A stretch of 21,438 bases of DNA from JANXSS01 sp043729515 (GTDB lineage: Bacteria > Pseudomonadota > Gammaproteobacteria > Burkholderiales > Burkholderiaceae_D), in assembly GCA_043729515.1 (NCBI GenBank), contig JAYTLK010000103.1:1-21438 (forward strand), in the 5' to 3' direction. Positions 7,613-13,882 of the stretch are shown here, one piece after another. Position numbers and translations under genes: made by a program. The notes beneath the pieces were generated by a model. It worked only from the letters and a program-made list of their open reading frames with translations. It was not told the DNA's origin and made no database searches. The first letter of the stretch is position 1, and each line of letters opens with the position of its first letter.

Positions 7613-7770
7613 GAAGAAAACTCCTGGAATGCCGCTGTATAAAATGACTGCGAGACCAATCGCGGCGAAAGAGGGATGAGGGTGGTCGCCGTGAAATTTG
7701 CCCCGAATTAACTGAATTTTTGCACAGTATCAACGGGGGAGTCGCGCAGTACAACCGTTTCGCCATCGGT

Positions 7771-7795
7771 CGGCAATCGGTGTTACCGATTGCCG
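7771..7795. promoter_or_regulatory. Perfect 11-bp inverted repeat, candidate operator
   Basis: CGGCAATCGGT (7771-7781) and ACCGATTGCCG (7785-7795) are exact reverse complements separated by 3 bases. Neither side carries a T-run, so an intrinsic terminator is unlikely on either strand. The site is 159 bp upstream of the lipid operon's first ATG and 90 bp beyond the glutathione peroxidase stop. The size and symmetry suit a dimeric regulator, but the regulator is not encoded in the window and binding is inferred. No convincing -35/-10 pair is visible between it and 7612; TTGATA with a 17-bp spacer to TAATTC on the minus strand (about 7700-7728) is only a weak candidate. Confidence 0.5.
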
Positions 7796-7884
7796 AAAAC
7801 GGCATCGTGTCTGTCGCTGTCCCTCTTACATACGCGGAGGGAATAAAACCGGATTCAACTGCAACGCTGCGCTGGCCTGAAAAT

Positions 7885-8508
7885 TCAGAGCGGCTGCGCC
7901 AGTGCCTTTTCGATATCGGTTACCAGCGCACGGTCTTGTGGCGTGACCTGGCTGGCGTAACTGCGGATGACGTGACCGTTACGGTCGATCAGGTACTTGT
8001 GGAAATTCCATTCCGGCGCCTTGCCGGTTTCGCGAATCAACGCCGCATGCAGCGGATTTGCCTTCGCGCCGGTTACCGAGGTCTTGGAAAACATTGGAAA
8101 TTTCACGCCGTAGGTGTTGTAGCAAAAATCGGCGATTTCCTTGCTGTTGCCGGGCTCCTGCTTGCCGAAGTCGTTCGACGGAAAGCCGAGCACGACCAGG
8201 CCTTTTGCCTGGTACTTCGCATACAGCGCTTCCAGCCCTTCGTACTGCTGGGTGAAGCCGCAGTAGCTGGCGGTGTTGACTACCAGGGTCACCTTGCCGG
8301 CGTATTGGCAGAGATCCTGTGGCGATTCATCCTGCAGGCGGTTGAAGCGCTGCTGCATCAGCGGGCTGCAGGCAACAGCAACCTTGCCGGCAGCAGGGGT
8401 GGCTGGCGCTGCCGACGCTGTTTGTGCGAAAGCGATGCCGCTGACCGGCATGAAACCAAGCAACGCAGCGCACAGCGCGGGCAAAACTGCAGCAACAGAC
8501 TTTTTCAT
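7885..8508 (-). CDS. Exported glutathione peroxidase
   Basis: A 207-residue thiol peroxidase of the glutathione peroxidase family, which reduces hydrogen peroxide and organic or lipid hydroperoxides. The peroxidatic cysteine is Cys83 (NTASYCGFT), with Gln117 (FGKQEPG) and Trp167-Asn168 (PEWNFHKYL) completing the catalytic tetrad. Cys129 (ADFCYNTYG) is in the position of the resolving cysteine of thioredoxin-dependent bacterial and plant enzymes. An N-terminal signal peptide (about residues 1-29, ending in AFA) distinguishes it from the cytoplasmic BtuE type and implies a periplasmic enzyme. A spacer of 272 bp separates it from the lipid operon on the same strand. Being next to genes that oxidise and methylate acyl chains, it may protect against lipid peroxides; that link is inference. 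Confidence 0.93.
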   Translation of the reverse strand: MKKSVAAVLPALCAALLGFMPVSGIAFAQTASAAPATPAAGKVAVACSPLMQQRFNRLQDESPQDLCQYAGKVTLVVNTASYCGFTQQYEGLEALYAKYQAKGLVVLGFPSNDFGKQEPGNSKEIADFCYNTYGVKFPMFSKTSVTGAKANPLHAALIRETGKAPEWNFHKYLIDRNGHVIRSYASQVTPQDRALVTDIEKALAQPL

Positions 8509-8547
8509 GGTTTATACCGGTTAGTCAGAATTTATACTCAGGCGTTC

Positions 8548-8574
8548 ATTATTTGATATTCTAGCGCATGTCAA
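8548..8574 (-). promoter_or_regulatory. Candidate sigma-70 promoter of the glutathione peroxidase gene
   Basis: On the minus strand a perfect TTGACA (8569-8574) is followed after 15 bp by AATAAT (8548-8553, five of six matches to TATAAT). The spacer is shorter than the ideal 17 bp. The arrangement would place transcription start about 30 bases before the ATG at 8508. Confidence 0.4.
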
Positions 8575-8952
8575 TCGATTTGCAAGGCCGTTTTTCGGAT
8601 GCCCGGCTAGTCTGGCCTGTACTGATGTGTACTGCTGTGCGGGGGCAGGTGCTGGCCAAGCTGCAACGATGTCACGGTCAAGGCGTCCGCGACGACGCTG
8701 GCGCCATCCTGCCGATGATGAATTTTCGAAGTGGCCAATGAACCATTACGGAAGAAACATCTTTTCGCCATCTGATGATGTCGAGTATTTGATCGTGCAG
8801 GGAATCCGGAAGACGGTAATTGCCGTATCAAGTGGCATGGTCTTGCGTTTGCACGTTAAAAAAACGCGGGCTGCAGCGAAAAATAGGTGGACGATCCGGG
8901 TGCAATGTGGGTTCGCACGCTTTCCACGCCTGCTTCAGTTGTTGAAAAGTTG

Positions 8953-8958
8953 ATAGAA
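8953..8958 (+). promoter_or_regulatory. Candidate -10 box (TAGAAT) for the diiron protein gene
   Basis: TAGAAT matches five of six positions of TATAAT. No good -35 hexamer stands 16-18 bp upstream (the region reads CCTGCTTC), so the promoter would be weak or activator-dependent. If used, transcription would start near 8965, only about 3 bases before the in-frame ATG at 8968, which favours the downstream ATG at 8989 as the real start. Confidence 0.35.
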
Positions 8959-8988
8959 TCGCGGTAAATGGAGGGTTTTGAAGAGATC

Positions 8989-9846
8989 ATGAAAACAAGC
9001 ATGCTTTATCCGGAATTGTTTAAATCGCTTGAGCAGGTTCGCTGGAACATGGAAACCGATATTCCATGGGACAGCTTCGAGCCTGCCAAGTTGACCGACG
9101 AGCAGGCGCAGACCATCCGAATGAATGCCATCACGGAGTGGTCGGCCCTGCCTGCCACCGAGATGTTTCTGCGGGATAATAAGGGCGACAGTGATTTCTC
9201 CGCTTTCATGTCGGTCTGGTTTTTCGAAGAGCAAAAGCATTCCCTGGTGTTGATGGAGTATCTGCGGCGCTTTCGCCCGGAACTGGTGCCGACCGAGGAA
9301 GAATTGCACAACGTGCGCTTCGAATTCGATCCGGCGCCGCCACTGGAAACGCTGATGATGCATTTCTGCGGCGAGATCCGTTTGAACCACTGGTACCGCT
9401 GCGCCGCCGATTGGCATACCGAGCCGGTCATCAAGCAGATCTACAAGATCATCAGCCAGGACGAAGCCCGCCACGGTGGGGCCTACCTGCGCTACATGAA
9501 GAAAGCGCTGACGGAAGTGGGCGACACGGCGCGGGCCGCTTTTGCCAAGATCGGTGTCTTGATGGCGTCGGCGCGGCGTACCGACAAGCCGTTGCATCCG
9601 ACCAACCTGCATGTGAACCAGGCGCTGTTCCCGAACGACACCGTGCAGTCGCGCTTGCCGGACCCGGACTGGCTGGAAGCCTGGCTCGATGGCCAGATCA
9701 AGTTTGATGGCGAATGGGAAAAGAAAGTGGTCGAGCGGATCCTGCACAACATGTCGCTGCTGTTCGAGCGTACATTCGAAACCGTGCAGGACCTGAACCG
9801 CTATCGCAAGGAAGTCGTCGCCCGCCTGGCGCTGCGGCCTGCCTGA
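8989..9846 (+). CDS. Diiron ferritin-like protein related to acyl-ACP desaturases
   Basis: A 285-residue protein of the ferritin-like superfamily with a carboxylate-bridged diiron signature. Glu50, Glu81 and His84 (FEEQKH, an EExxH motif), Glu129 (FCGEIRLNHWY), and Glu159 with His162 (SQDEARH, the second ExxH) lie on consecutive predicted helices. The ISQDEARHGGAYLRYM segment resembles the soluble acyl-ACP desaturase (stearoyl-ACP type) family, so oxygen-dependent desaturation or hydroxylation of an acyl chain is the best guess; such proteins are often simply labelled ferritin-like. I prefer ATG 8989, preceded by GGAGGG and GAAGAG, over the in-frame ATG at 8968, which lacks an upstream binding site and sits almost at the inferred transcription start. 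It is a single-gene unit closed by the terminator at 9889-9919. Confidence 0.82.
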   Translation: MKTSMLYPELFKSLEQVRWNMETDIPWDSFEPAKLTDEQAQTIRMNAITEWSALPATEMFLRDNKGDSDFSAFMSVWFFEEQKHSLVLMEYLRRFRPELVPTEEELHNVRFEFDPAPPLETLMMHFCGEIRLNHWYRCAADWHTEPVIKQIYKIISQDEARHGGAYLRYMKKALTEVGDTARAAFAKIGVLMASARRTDKPLHPTNLHVNQALFPNDTVQSRLPDPDWLEAWLDGQIKFDGEWEKKVVERILHNMSLLFERTFETVQDLNRYRKEVVARLALRPA

Positions 9847-9888
9847 TTGCCGGCGCCCGCTCGCGCGTCATCCCGATGATGCCCTCGG

Positions 9889-9919
9889 AAAAAACCGCAG
9901 CCGAGGTTGCGGTTTTTTT
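9889..9919 (+). terminator. Intrinsic terminator after the diiron protein gene
   Basis: An 11-bp perfect stem (AAAAAACCGCA at 9889-9899 pairing with TGCGGTTTTTT at 9908-9918) encloses an 8-base loop and ends in seven Ts. With the A-run on the other side it could work in both directions. It separates the diiron gene from rfaE2. Confidence 0.93.
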
Positions 9920-9993
9920 ATGTCCGTCTCAACTGCGTCTGCGCCATCTCGTCTCGCCCGGCATGGCACACGGCGCATTCACTTTTGGCAACC

Positions 9994-10491
9994 ATGGCAA
10001 CCGCACCTGATTTCGAAGCAAAGCTCTGCTCCTCCGCCCAACTTGCCGCGCGGGTTGCGCAGTTGCCGCAACCGGTGGTGCTGACCAATGGTGTCTTCGA
10101 TATCCTGCATCGCGGTCATGTCACTTACCTGGCGCAGGCGCGCGCCCTGGGCGCTTCGCTGGTGGTAGCGGTCAATACCGACGTTTCCGTCAAGCGCCTG
10201 GGGAAAGGCGACGACCGGCCGCTCAATGCCTGTTCCGACCGCATGGCGGTGCTGGCCGCGCTGGCGTCGGTCAGCCTAGTGGTGGCCTTCGATACCGATA
10301 CCGCGACCGAAGTCGTCGAATCGGCGCGGCCACAGATCTATGTCAAGGGAGGCGACTACGCGATGGACGAGATCCCGGAAGGCCAGGCCGTGCTGGCCTA
10401 CGGAGGCGAGGTAGTTGCCATCGCTTTCGAACATGATCGCTCGACGACGAAGTTGCTCTCGCGGGTACGCGCCGGCAGGGCAGGCGCATGA
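9994..10491 (+). CDS. rfaE2: D-glycero-beta-D-manno-heptose 1-phosphate adenylyltransferase
   Basis: A 165-residue nucleotidyltransferase equivalent to the C-terminal domain of bifunctional HldE. It activates D-glycero-beta-D-manno-heptose 1-phosphate with ATP to give ADP-heptose for the lipopolysaccharide inner core. The cytidylyltransferase-like signature TNGVFDILHRGH (31-42) contains the HxGH motif (His39-His42), and the late DRSTTKLL block (148-155) corresponds to the second nucleotide-binding motif. The separate kinase half is not in this window, as is usual for betaproteobacteria, where rfaE1 lies elsewhere. The frame is open back to 9907, inside the terminator, so ATG 9994 is chosen although its ribosome binding site is weak. 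Its stop overlaps the asparaginase start by ATGA. Confidence 0.9.
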   Translation: MATAPDFEAKLCSSAQLAARVAQLPQPVVLTNGVFDILHRGHVTYLAQARALGASLVVAVNTDVSVKRLGKGDDRPLNACSDRMAVLAALASVSLVVAFDTDTATEVVESARPQIYVKGGDYAMDEIPEGQAVLAYGGEVVAIAFEHDRSTTKLLSRVRAGRAGA

Positions 10492-11561
10492 CGCCACGCC
10501 CCTGGCAGCCTTTGCAGGAAGCGCAGTCGCCCTTCTGCAGCCCGATGGAAGCGAGCCGCCATGCGCCGCTGGTCGAAGTCACGCGTGGCGAGCATGTCGA
10601 ATCAGTCCATGCCGGCTCCATTGCGGTGGTCGACACCGCCGGCCGCCTGCTGTATGCGGCCGGCGATCCGCATTGCCTGACCTTTACCCGTTCGGCCATC
10701 AAGCCGTTCCAGGCCATGCCTTTCATCGCTGCCGGCGGCATCGAACGCTTCGGCCTGGAGTCGCGTGAAGTTGCGCTGCTGTGCGCCAGCCATTCCGGCG
10801 AAGAAATGCATCTCGCTGCAGTCCAGGGCATCCTGGACAAGGCGGGAAATGTCGAAGCCGACCTTGCCTGCGGCTGTCATGTGCCGCTGCGCTATTCTGC
10901 CGACATGCCGGCGCCGGCCGGTGCCGCATTCAGCCAACTGCATCACAACTGCAGCGGCAAGCATGCCGGATTTCTGGCGTATTGCCGTCAGCATGATCTG
11001 CCGATCTCGGGCTACCTCGATCCGCGCCATCCGCTGCAACAAGCGGTGCGCAGCAGTGTGGCGCAGCAGGCCGGCATGGCCGAAACCGCGCTGGTGGCAG
11101 GCACCGACGGCTGCTCGGCGCCGAACTATGCGCTGCCACTGTCACGCCTGGCGCTGTCCTTCGCACGGCTGGCACACGGCGCAGTCGACGACGCTCACGG
11201 CGACGCCAATGCCATCCTGCGCGACGCCATGATGGCGCATCCGGATCTGGTGTCCGGCACCGGCCGCGGCGACCTGGCCTTCATGCGCACCGCCCCGGGC
11301 GACTGGGTCGCAAAGGTCGGCGCCGAAGGGGTGCAGGCCATCGGCATCCGCTCGGCCGGCATCGGCATCGCGGTCAAGATCGCCGATGGCAATGCGCGGG
11401 CGGTCTGCACCACCGCAGTGGCCGTGCTGGAGCAACTTGGATTGTTGAAGGAGGCGCATGCGACACCGGTGGCGTCGTTCGTGCGGCCGCAACTCCACAA
11501 CCATGCCGGCAGCCGGACCGGCGAGGTGCGCGCGATCGTGCGGCTGATGCCGCACGGCTGA
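10488..11561 (+). CDS. Rhizobial-type (class 3) L-asparaginase
   Basis: A 357-residue asparaginase of the Rhizobium etli-type family, unrelated to the bacterial type I/II enzymes, hydrolysing L-asparagine to aspartate and ammonia. The catalytic pairs known from R. etli ReAV (Ser48-Lys51, Ser80, and zinc-site Cys135, Lys138, Cys189) map with identical spacing to Ser69-Lys72 (RSAIK), Ser101, Cys155, Lys158 (NCSGKHAGF) and Cys209 (TDGCSAPNY). All are present, so it should be active. The N-terminus is roughly 20 residues longer than expected; an alternative ATG at 10545 would remove a Pro/Gln-rich leader. The first ATG overlaps the rfaE2 stop (ATGA), which supports coupling. No signal peptide is visible, so it is probably cytoplasmic. 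Confidence 0.92.
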   Translation: MTPRPWQPLQEAQSPFCSPMEASRHAPLVEVTRGEHVESVHAGSIAVVDTAGRLLYAAGDPHCLTFTRSAIKPFQAMPFIAAGGIERFGLESREVALLCASHSGEEMHLAAVQGILDKAGNVEADLACGCHVPLRYSADMPAPAGAAFSQLHHNCSGKHAGFLAYCRQHDLPISGYLDPRHPLQQAVRSSVAQQAGMAETALVAGTDGCSAPNYALPLSRLALSFARLAHGAVDDAHGDANAILRDAMMAHPDLVSGTGRGDLAFMRTAPGDWVAKVGAEGVQAIGIRSAGIGIAVKIADGNARAVCTTAVAVLEQLGLLKEAHATPVASFVRPQLHNHAGSRTGEVRAIVRLMPHG

Positions 11562-11845
11562 GTGCAGGCTTGCTGCAATTGCAGCGATACGCGAGGCATC
11601 TGATTCGGAAAAATGATGCGGGCGGACGGCAGCCAAACTCTCTGTCCGTGTCACCCAGTCAGCGCCTCAGGCCCGCGTAGAAATCTTCGCATGAGCCCGA
11701 GCTCAACAGCAAGATCTCCTCCGGTTTTTTTTTGAGGGCTTGAGTGAGTGCGCTAGCAAAGCGCTCTGCCTGTTGCGCTTGAATTCATGGACGAAAACCC
11801 CAGCCAGGTTCCCTTTTTTTTGCCAGGCGCTTTGTTGATTCGCCA
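11562..11845. other. Convergent intergenic region with two long T-tracts
   Basis: This lies between the asparaginase (plus) and the PCu(A)C gene (minus). A perfect 14-bp palindrome GCTGCAATTGCAGC (11572-11585) begins 11 bases after the asparaginase stop. T9 (11725-11733) and T8 (11814-11821) tracts follow, the latter after a weak 4-bp stem AACC/GGTT, so they may terminate plus-strand transcription loosely. On the minus strand the same stretch holds a small open frame described separately. Confidence 0.5.
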
Positions 11846-11846
11846 T
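11688..11846 (-). CDS. Possible small ORF coupled to the copper chaperone gene
   Basis: An ATG at 11846 shares one base with the PCu(A)C stop (TGATG on the minus strand), a classic coupling arrangement. The frame as sequenced runs about 50 codons through an A8 tract to a stop near 11704. Just before that, an A9 tract (11725-11733) would, with one extra or two fewer A, shift into a second open frame that continues through ILLLSSGSCEDFYAGL to a stop near 11662. The coordinates cover roughly the combined span. I do not recognise the protein. It could be a real small gene, a frameshifted relic, or chance. Confidence 0.2.
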
Positions 11847-12382
11847 CAGTGCGCATGGGTGCCATGCGCTTGATTAGTCGTATTGGCCCGCGCCACATTT
11901 TGCTCGACATGTACCCGGACCTCGATCGTGCCTGCCCGTTCGAAGCGCAGGCTCAGCGGCACCTTGTCGCCTGCCTTCAGCGGTTGCTTCAGTCCGGTCA
12001 ACATCAGGTGCAATCCGCTTTCCGCATCGATGACGACCTTTCCGCCAGCCGGCAGCGCGAGGTTGTCGATTTCCCGCATGCGCATGATGTTGTCTGTCAT
12101 CGACATCCGGTGAATTGCCACGCCGGCTGCCGCCGGCGAACTGGCCGACAGCAGCCGGTCGGCTTCTTTTCCTTCATTTTCGATGCCGAGATAGATCGCG
12201 CCACTGGTTTGCCCGGGCAGGGTCGCGGGTGCAGCCGGATGACTGATGTGCAGCCTGCCGACTCGGGCGTCATGCGCTGCAGCCGGCGCGGCGATCGACG
12301 ATAGCGCCAGCAGCAGGCCGGCCGTGGCGACCAGCGAGGAGCGCGACAGGGACAAGGCTGGCAGGCGGAAAATGGATTGCAT
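11846..12382 (-). CDS. PCu(A)C family periplasmic copper chaperone
   Basis: A 178-residue exported copper(I) chaperone of the PCu(A)C family, which delivers copper to the CuA centre of cytochrome c oxidase or to other periplasmic copper proteins. A signal peptide spans about residues 1-36 (ending APAAA). The ligand motif H(M)X10MX21HXM is recognisable as His91, Met102, His125 and Met127, with 22 rather than 21 residues between Met102 and His125. The C-terminus ends in a His-containing tail (HGTHAH), a second potential copper site. ATG 12382 is chosen over the further upstream 12442 because the signal peptide starts there and GAGA stands 6 bases before it. It lies 74 bp after trmL on the same strand. 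The cytochrome oxidase operon 3 kb away is an obvious client. Confidence 0.93.
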   Translation of the reverse strand: MQSIFRLPALSLSRSSLVATAGLLLALSSIAAPAAAHDARVGRLHISHPAAPATLPGQTSGAIYLGIENEGKEADRLLSASSPAAAGVAIHRMSMTDNIMRMREIDNLALPAGGKVVIDAESGLHLMLTGLKQPLKAGDKVPLSLRFERAGTIEVRVHVEQNVARANTTNQAHGTHAH

Positions 12383-12456
12383 TCGTGTCTCGGTAAAAGG
12401 TCGGTGGAAAACAATGTAAAACAACGAAATCGACAGCGGCAAGCCGAGGGGGCCGA

Positions 12457-12933
12457 CTAGGCGCCGCCCGCATACCCATTCTGGCGCCAGGCTTCATAGA
12501 CCACCACGGCAACGGTATTCGACAGATTGATGCTGCGGTTCCCGGGTTGCATCGGCAAGCGAATCCGTTGCCGTGGCGCGAACTGCTCGCGCAGTGCCGG
12601 CGCCAGGCCGCGGGTTTCGGCGCCGAAGACAAATACGTCGTCGGGCCGGAAGGCGACACTGGCAAACGGCGTGGCGCCATGCGTGGTCAAGGCGAACATG
12701 CGTTGCGGATCGGGCCGTACCGCGGCCATGAATGCGTCCCAATCGGCATGCACCTTCATGGCGGCGTAATCATGATAGTCGAGTCCGGCACGCCGCATTT
12801 TCGCATCGTCGAGCGCAAAACCGAGCGGCTCGACCAGATGCAGCCGCGCGCCGGTATTGGCGCACAAGCGGATCACGTTGCCGGTATTGGGCGGGATTTC
12901 CGGTTCCACCAGGACGACATCGAACACAGGCAT
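12457..12933 (-). CDS. trmL: tRNA (cytidine(34)-2'-O)-methyltransferase TrmL
   Basis: A 158-residue SPOUT-class methyltransferase that methylates the 2'-OH of the wobble nucleotide in tRNA-Leu isoacceptors, using S-adenosylmethionine bound in a trefoil knot. Typical motifs are present: PNTGNVIRLCANTG (15-28), FGAETRGL (about 103-110) and the knot motif LPMQPGNRSINLSNTVAVV (about 125-143). The length equals that of E. coli TrmL. The gene sits 13 bp behind comF on the same strand, and the purine-rich GAAAGGA immediately before its ATG is unusually close to serve as an ideal binding site. It is a housekeeping gene with no evident functional link to its neighbours. Confidence 0.95.
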   Translation of the reverse strand: MPVFDVVLVEPEIPPNTGNVIRLCANTGARLHLVEPLGFALDDAKMRRAGLDYHDYAAMKVHADWDAFMAAVRPDPQRMFALTTHGATPFASVAFRPDDVFVFGAETRGLAPALREQFAPRQRIRLPMQPGNRSINLSNTVAVVVYEAWRQNGYAGGA

Positions 12934-12946
12934 TCCTTTCGTGCGG

Positions 12947-13747
12947 TCAGGCCGGCAGGGTGCGGGCGAAGACCAGGTTCGTCACACGGGCGGCGCCAAA
13001 GCGCTGCAGCAGCGACGCGATTTCGCCCAGCGTCTCGCCGGTGGTCATGACATCGTCGACCACGCCGACGTGGCGGCCGCGCACGGCCGCATGCAGCGAC
13101 GGCTGCAGCATGAAGGCGTCGCGCAGATTCAGACGGCGGGCGTCGGGCGACAGGCGCGACTGCGGCGGCGTGTCGCGCAGACGCACCAGCAGGCGCGGCA
13201 TGACCGGCATGCCCAACATGCGTGCCAGCGGCCGGGCAATTTCAAGCGATTGATTGAAACCCCGCTGGCGCAAGCGCGCAGCGCCCAGTGGCACCGGGCA
13301 GAGCAGCTCCGGCAGCGGCAGCGGGCGGGGCATCCGGCCCGATCGCAGCACGGCGTCCCGCAACAATTCGGCAAGCAAGGGCGCCAGCGCCAGGCGGGCG
13401 CCAAATTTCAACCGCAGCACCAACTGTTCGACCGGTGCGGCATAGTCGACCGCGGTGATGGTGGCGTCGTAGGCCGGTGGATAGTGCAGGCAGACGCCAC
13501 AGCGCCCCGAGTCTTCCGCATCGGCCCTGATCGGCATCGCGCACCGCGTGCAGCGCGTTTGCCGGGCCCCGAAGTAGCGTGCATGGCAGGGAATGCACAG
13601 TACATGCCGGCCATTGGCACCGCATAACGCACAGGCACCGGGCAGCAGGGAACCTGCGCGGCCCAGCCAATGTCGGATTATCAACGGCAGCCGATGCCAG
13701 CGTCGGTCCGCGTCCAGCGGAGAAAGTGTGCAGTCGTCCATGGGCAT
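12947..13747 (-). CDS. comF: ComF family phosphoribosyltransferase-like protein
   Basis: A 266-residue ComF/GntX-type protein. The N-terminal part carries a four-cysteine zinc-finger-like region (CALCG, CIPC, CTRC, CGVC). The C-terminal part is a phosphoribosyltransferase-like domain with the PRPP loop VGVVDDVMTTGETL near its end. ComF proteins are needed for DNA uptake in naturally competent bacteria; in many proteobacteria the exact role is unclear. The frame stays open back to 14149, across the divergent methyltransferase gene, so the start must be inside; ATG 13747 or 13741 are the candidates. GGAG stands about 13 bases before 13747, longer than ideal. An AT-rich divergent promoter region lies at 13760-13800. 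It is followed by trmL in the same transcript. Confidence 0.92.
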   Translation of the reverse strand: MPMDDCTLSPLDADRRWHRLPLIIRHWLGRAGSLLPGACALCGANGRHVLCIPCHARYFGARQTRCTRCAMPIRADAEDSGRCGVCLHYPPAYDATITAVDYAAPVEQLVLRLKFGARLALAPLLAELLRDAVLRSGRMPRPLPLPELLCPVPLGAARLRQRGFNQSLEIARPLARMLGMPVMPRLLVRLRDTPPQSRLSPDARRLNLRDAFMLQPSLHAAVRGRHVGVVDDVMTTGETLGEIASLLQRFGAARVTNLVFARTLPA

Positions 13748-13882
13748 GCAGCGAAAAAATCTCCAAACGTATAAACTTAACAGCATTATCGCATCCGTCC
13801 CTGGCAGGCATTCCATTCGCTTGCCATTCCGGTGCCGTGCTTCGTAACCTGCGACGACCCCACCATGCCTGCCGAAGCCTCC

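Larger units (their letters stand above)
8509..8988. other. 480-bp spacer between divergent genes, no convincing gene
   Basis: This stretch separates the minus-strand peroxidase from the plus-strand diiron protein. It contains short open frames on both strands (plus 8568-8741, 57 codons; plus 8627-8953; minus 8607-8831), but none has a convincing ribosome binding site, a recognisable domain or protein-like composition. It is lower in GC than its neighbours in the 8740-8960 part. A 14-bp near-palindrome (ACGGTAATTGCCGT, about 8813-8826, one mismatched pair) and the direct repeat TGTACTG near 8618-8632 are the only structures I see. It must contain the two divergent promoters and could hide a small RNA or the remains of a decayed gene. 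Confidence 0.6.

Noticed and set aside
7613..7770. RpoE/ChrR-type promoter (TGATCC-like) for the lipid operon
   Set aside because: The minus strand has TGATAC near 7728 but no matching -10 element at the right distance; the evidence is too thin to call.
8568..8741. 57-codon plus-strand ORF starting with MSIDLQGRF in the peroxidase/diiron spacer
   Set aside because: No ribosome binding site, no recognisable family and a composition typical of a chance open frame in GC-rich DNA.
8607..8953. Overlapping longer ORFs on both strands (minus 8607-8831, plus 8627-8953)
   Set aside because: They overlap antisense to each other and look low in protein-like content; neither has a domain or a credible start.
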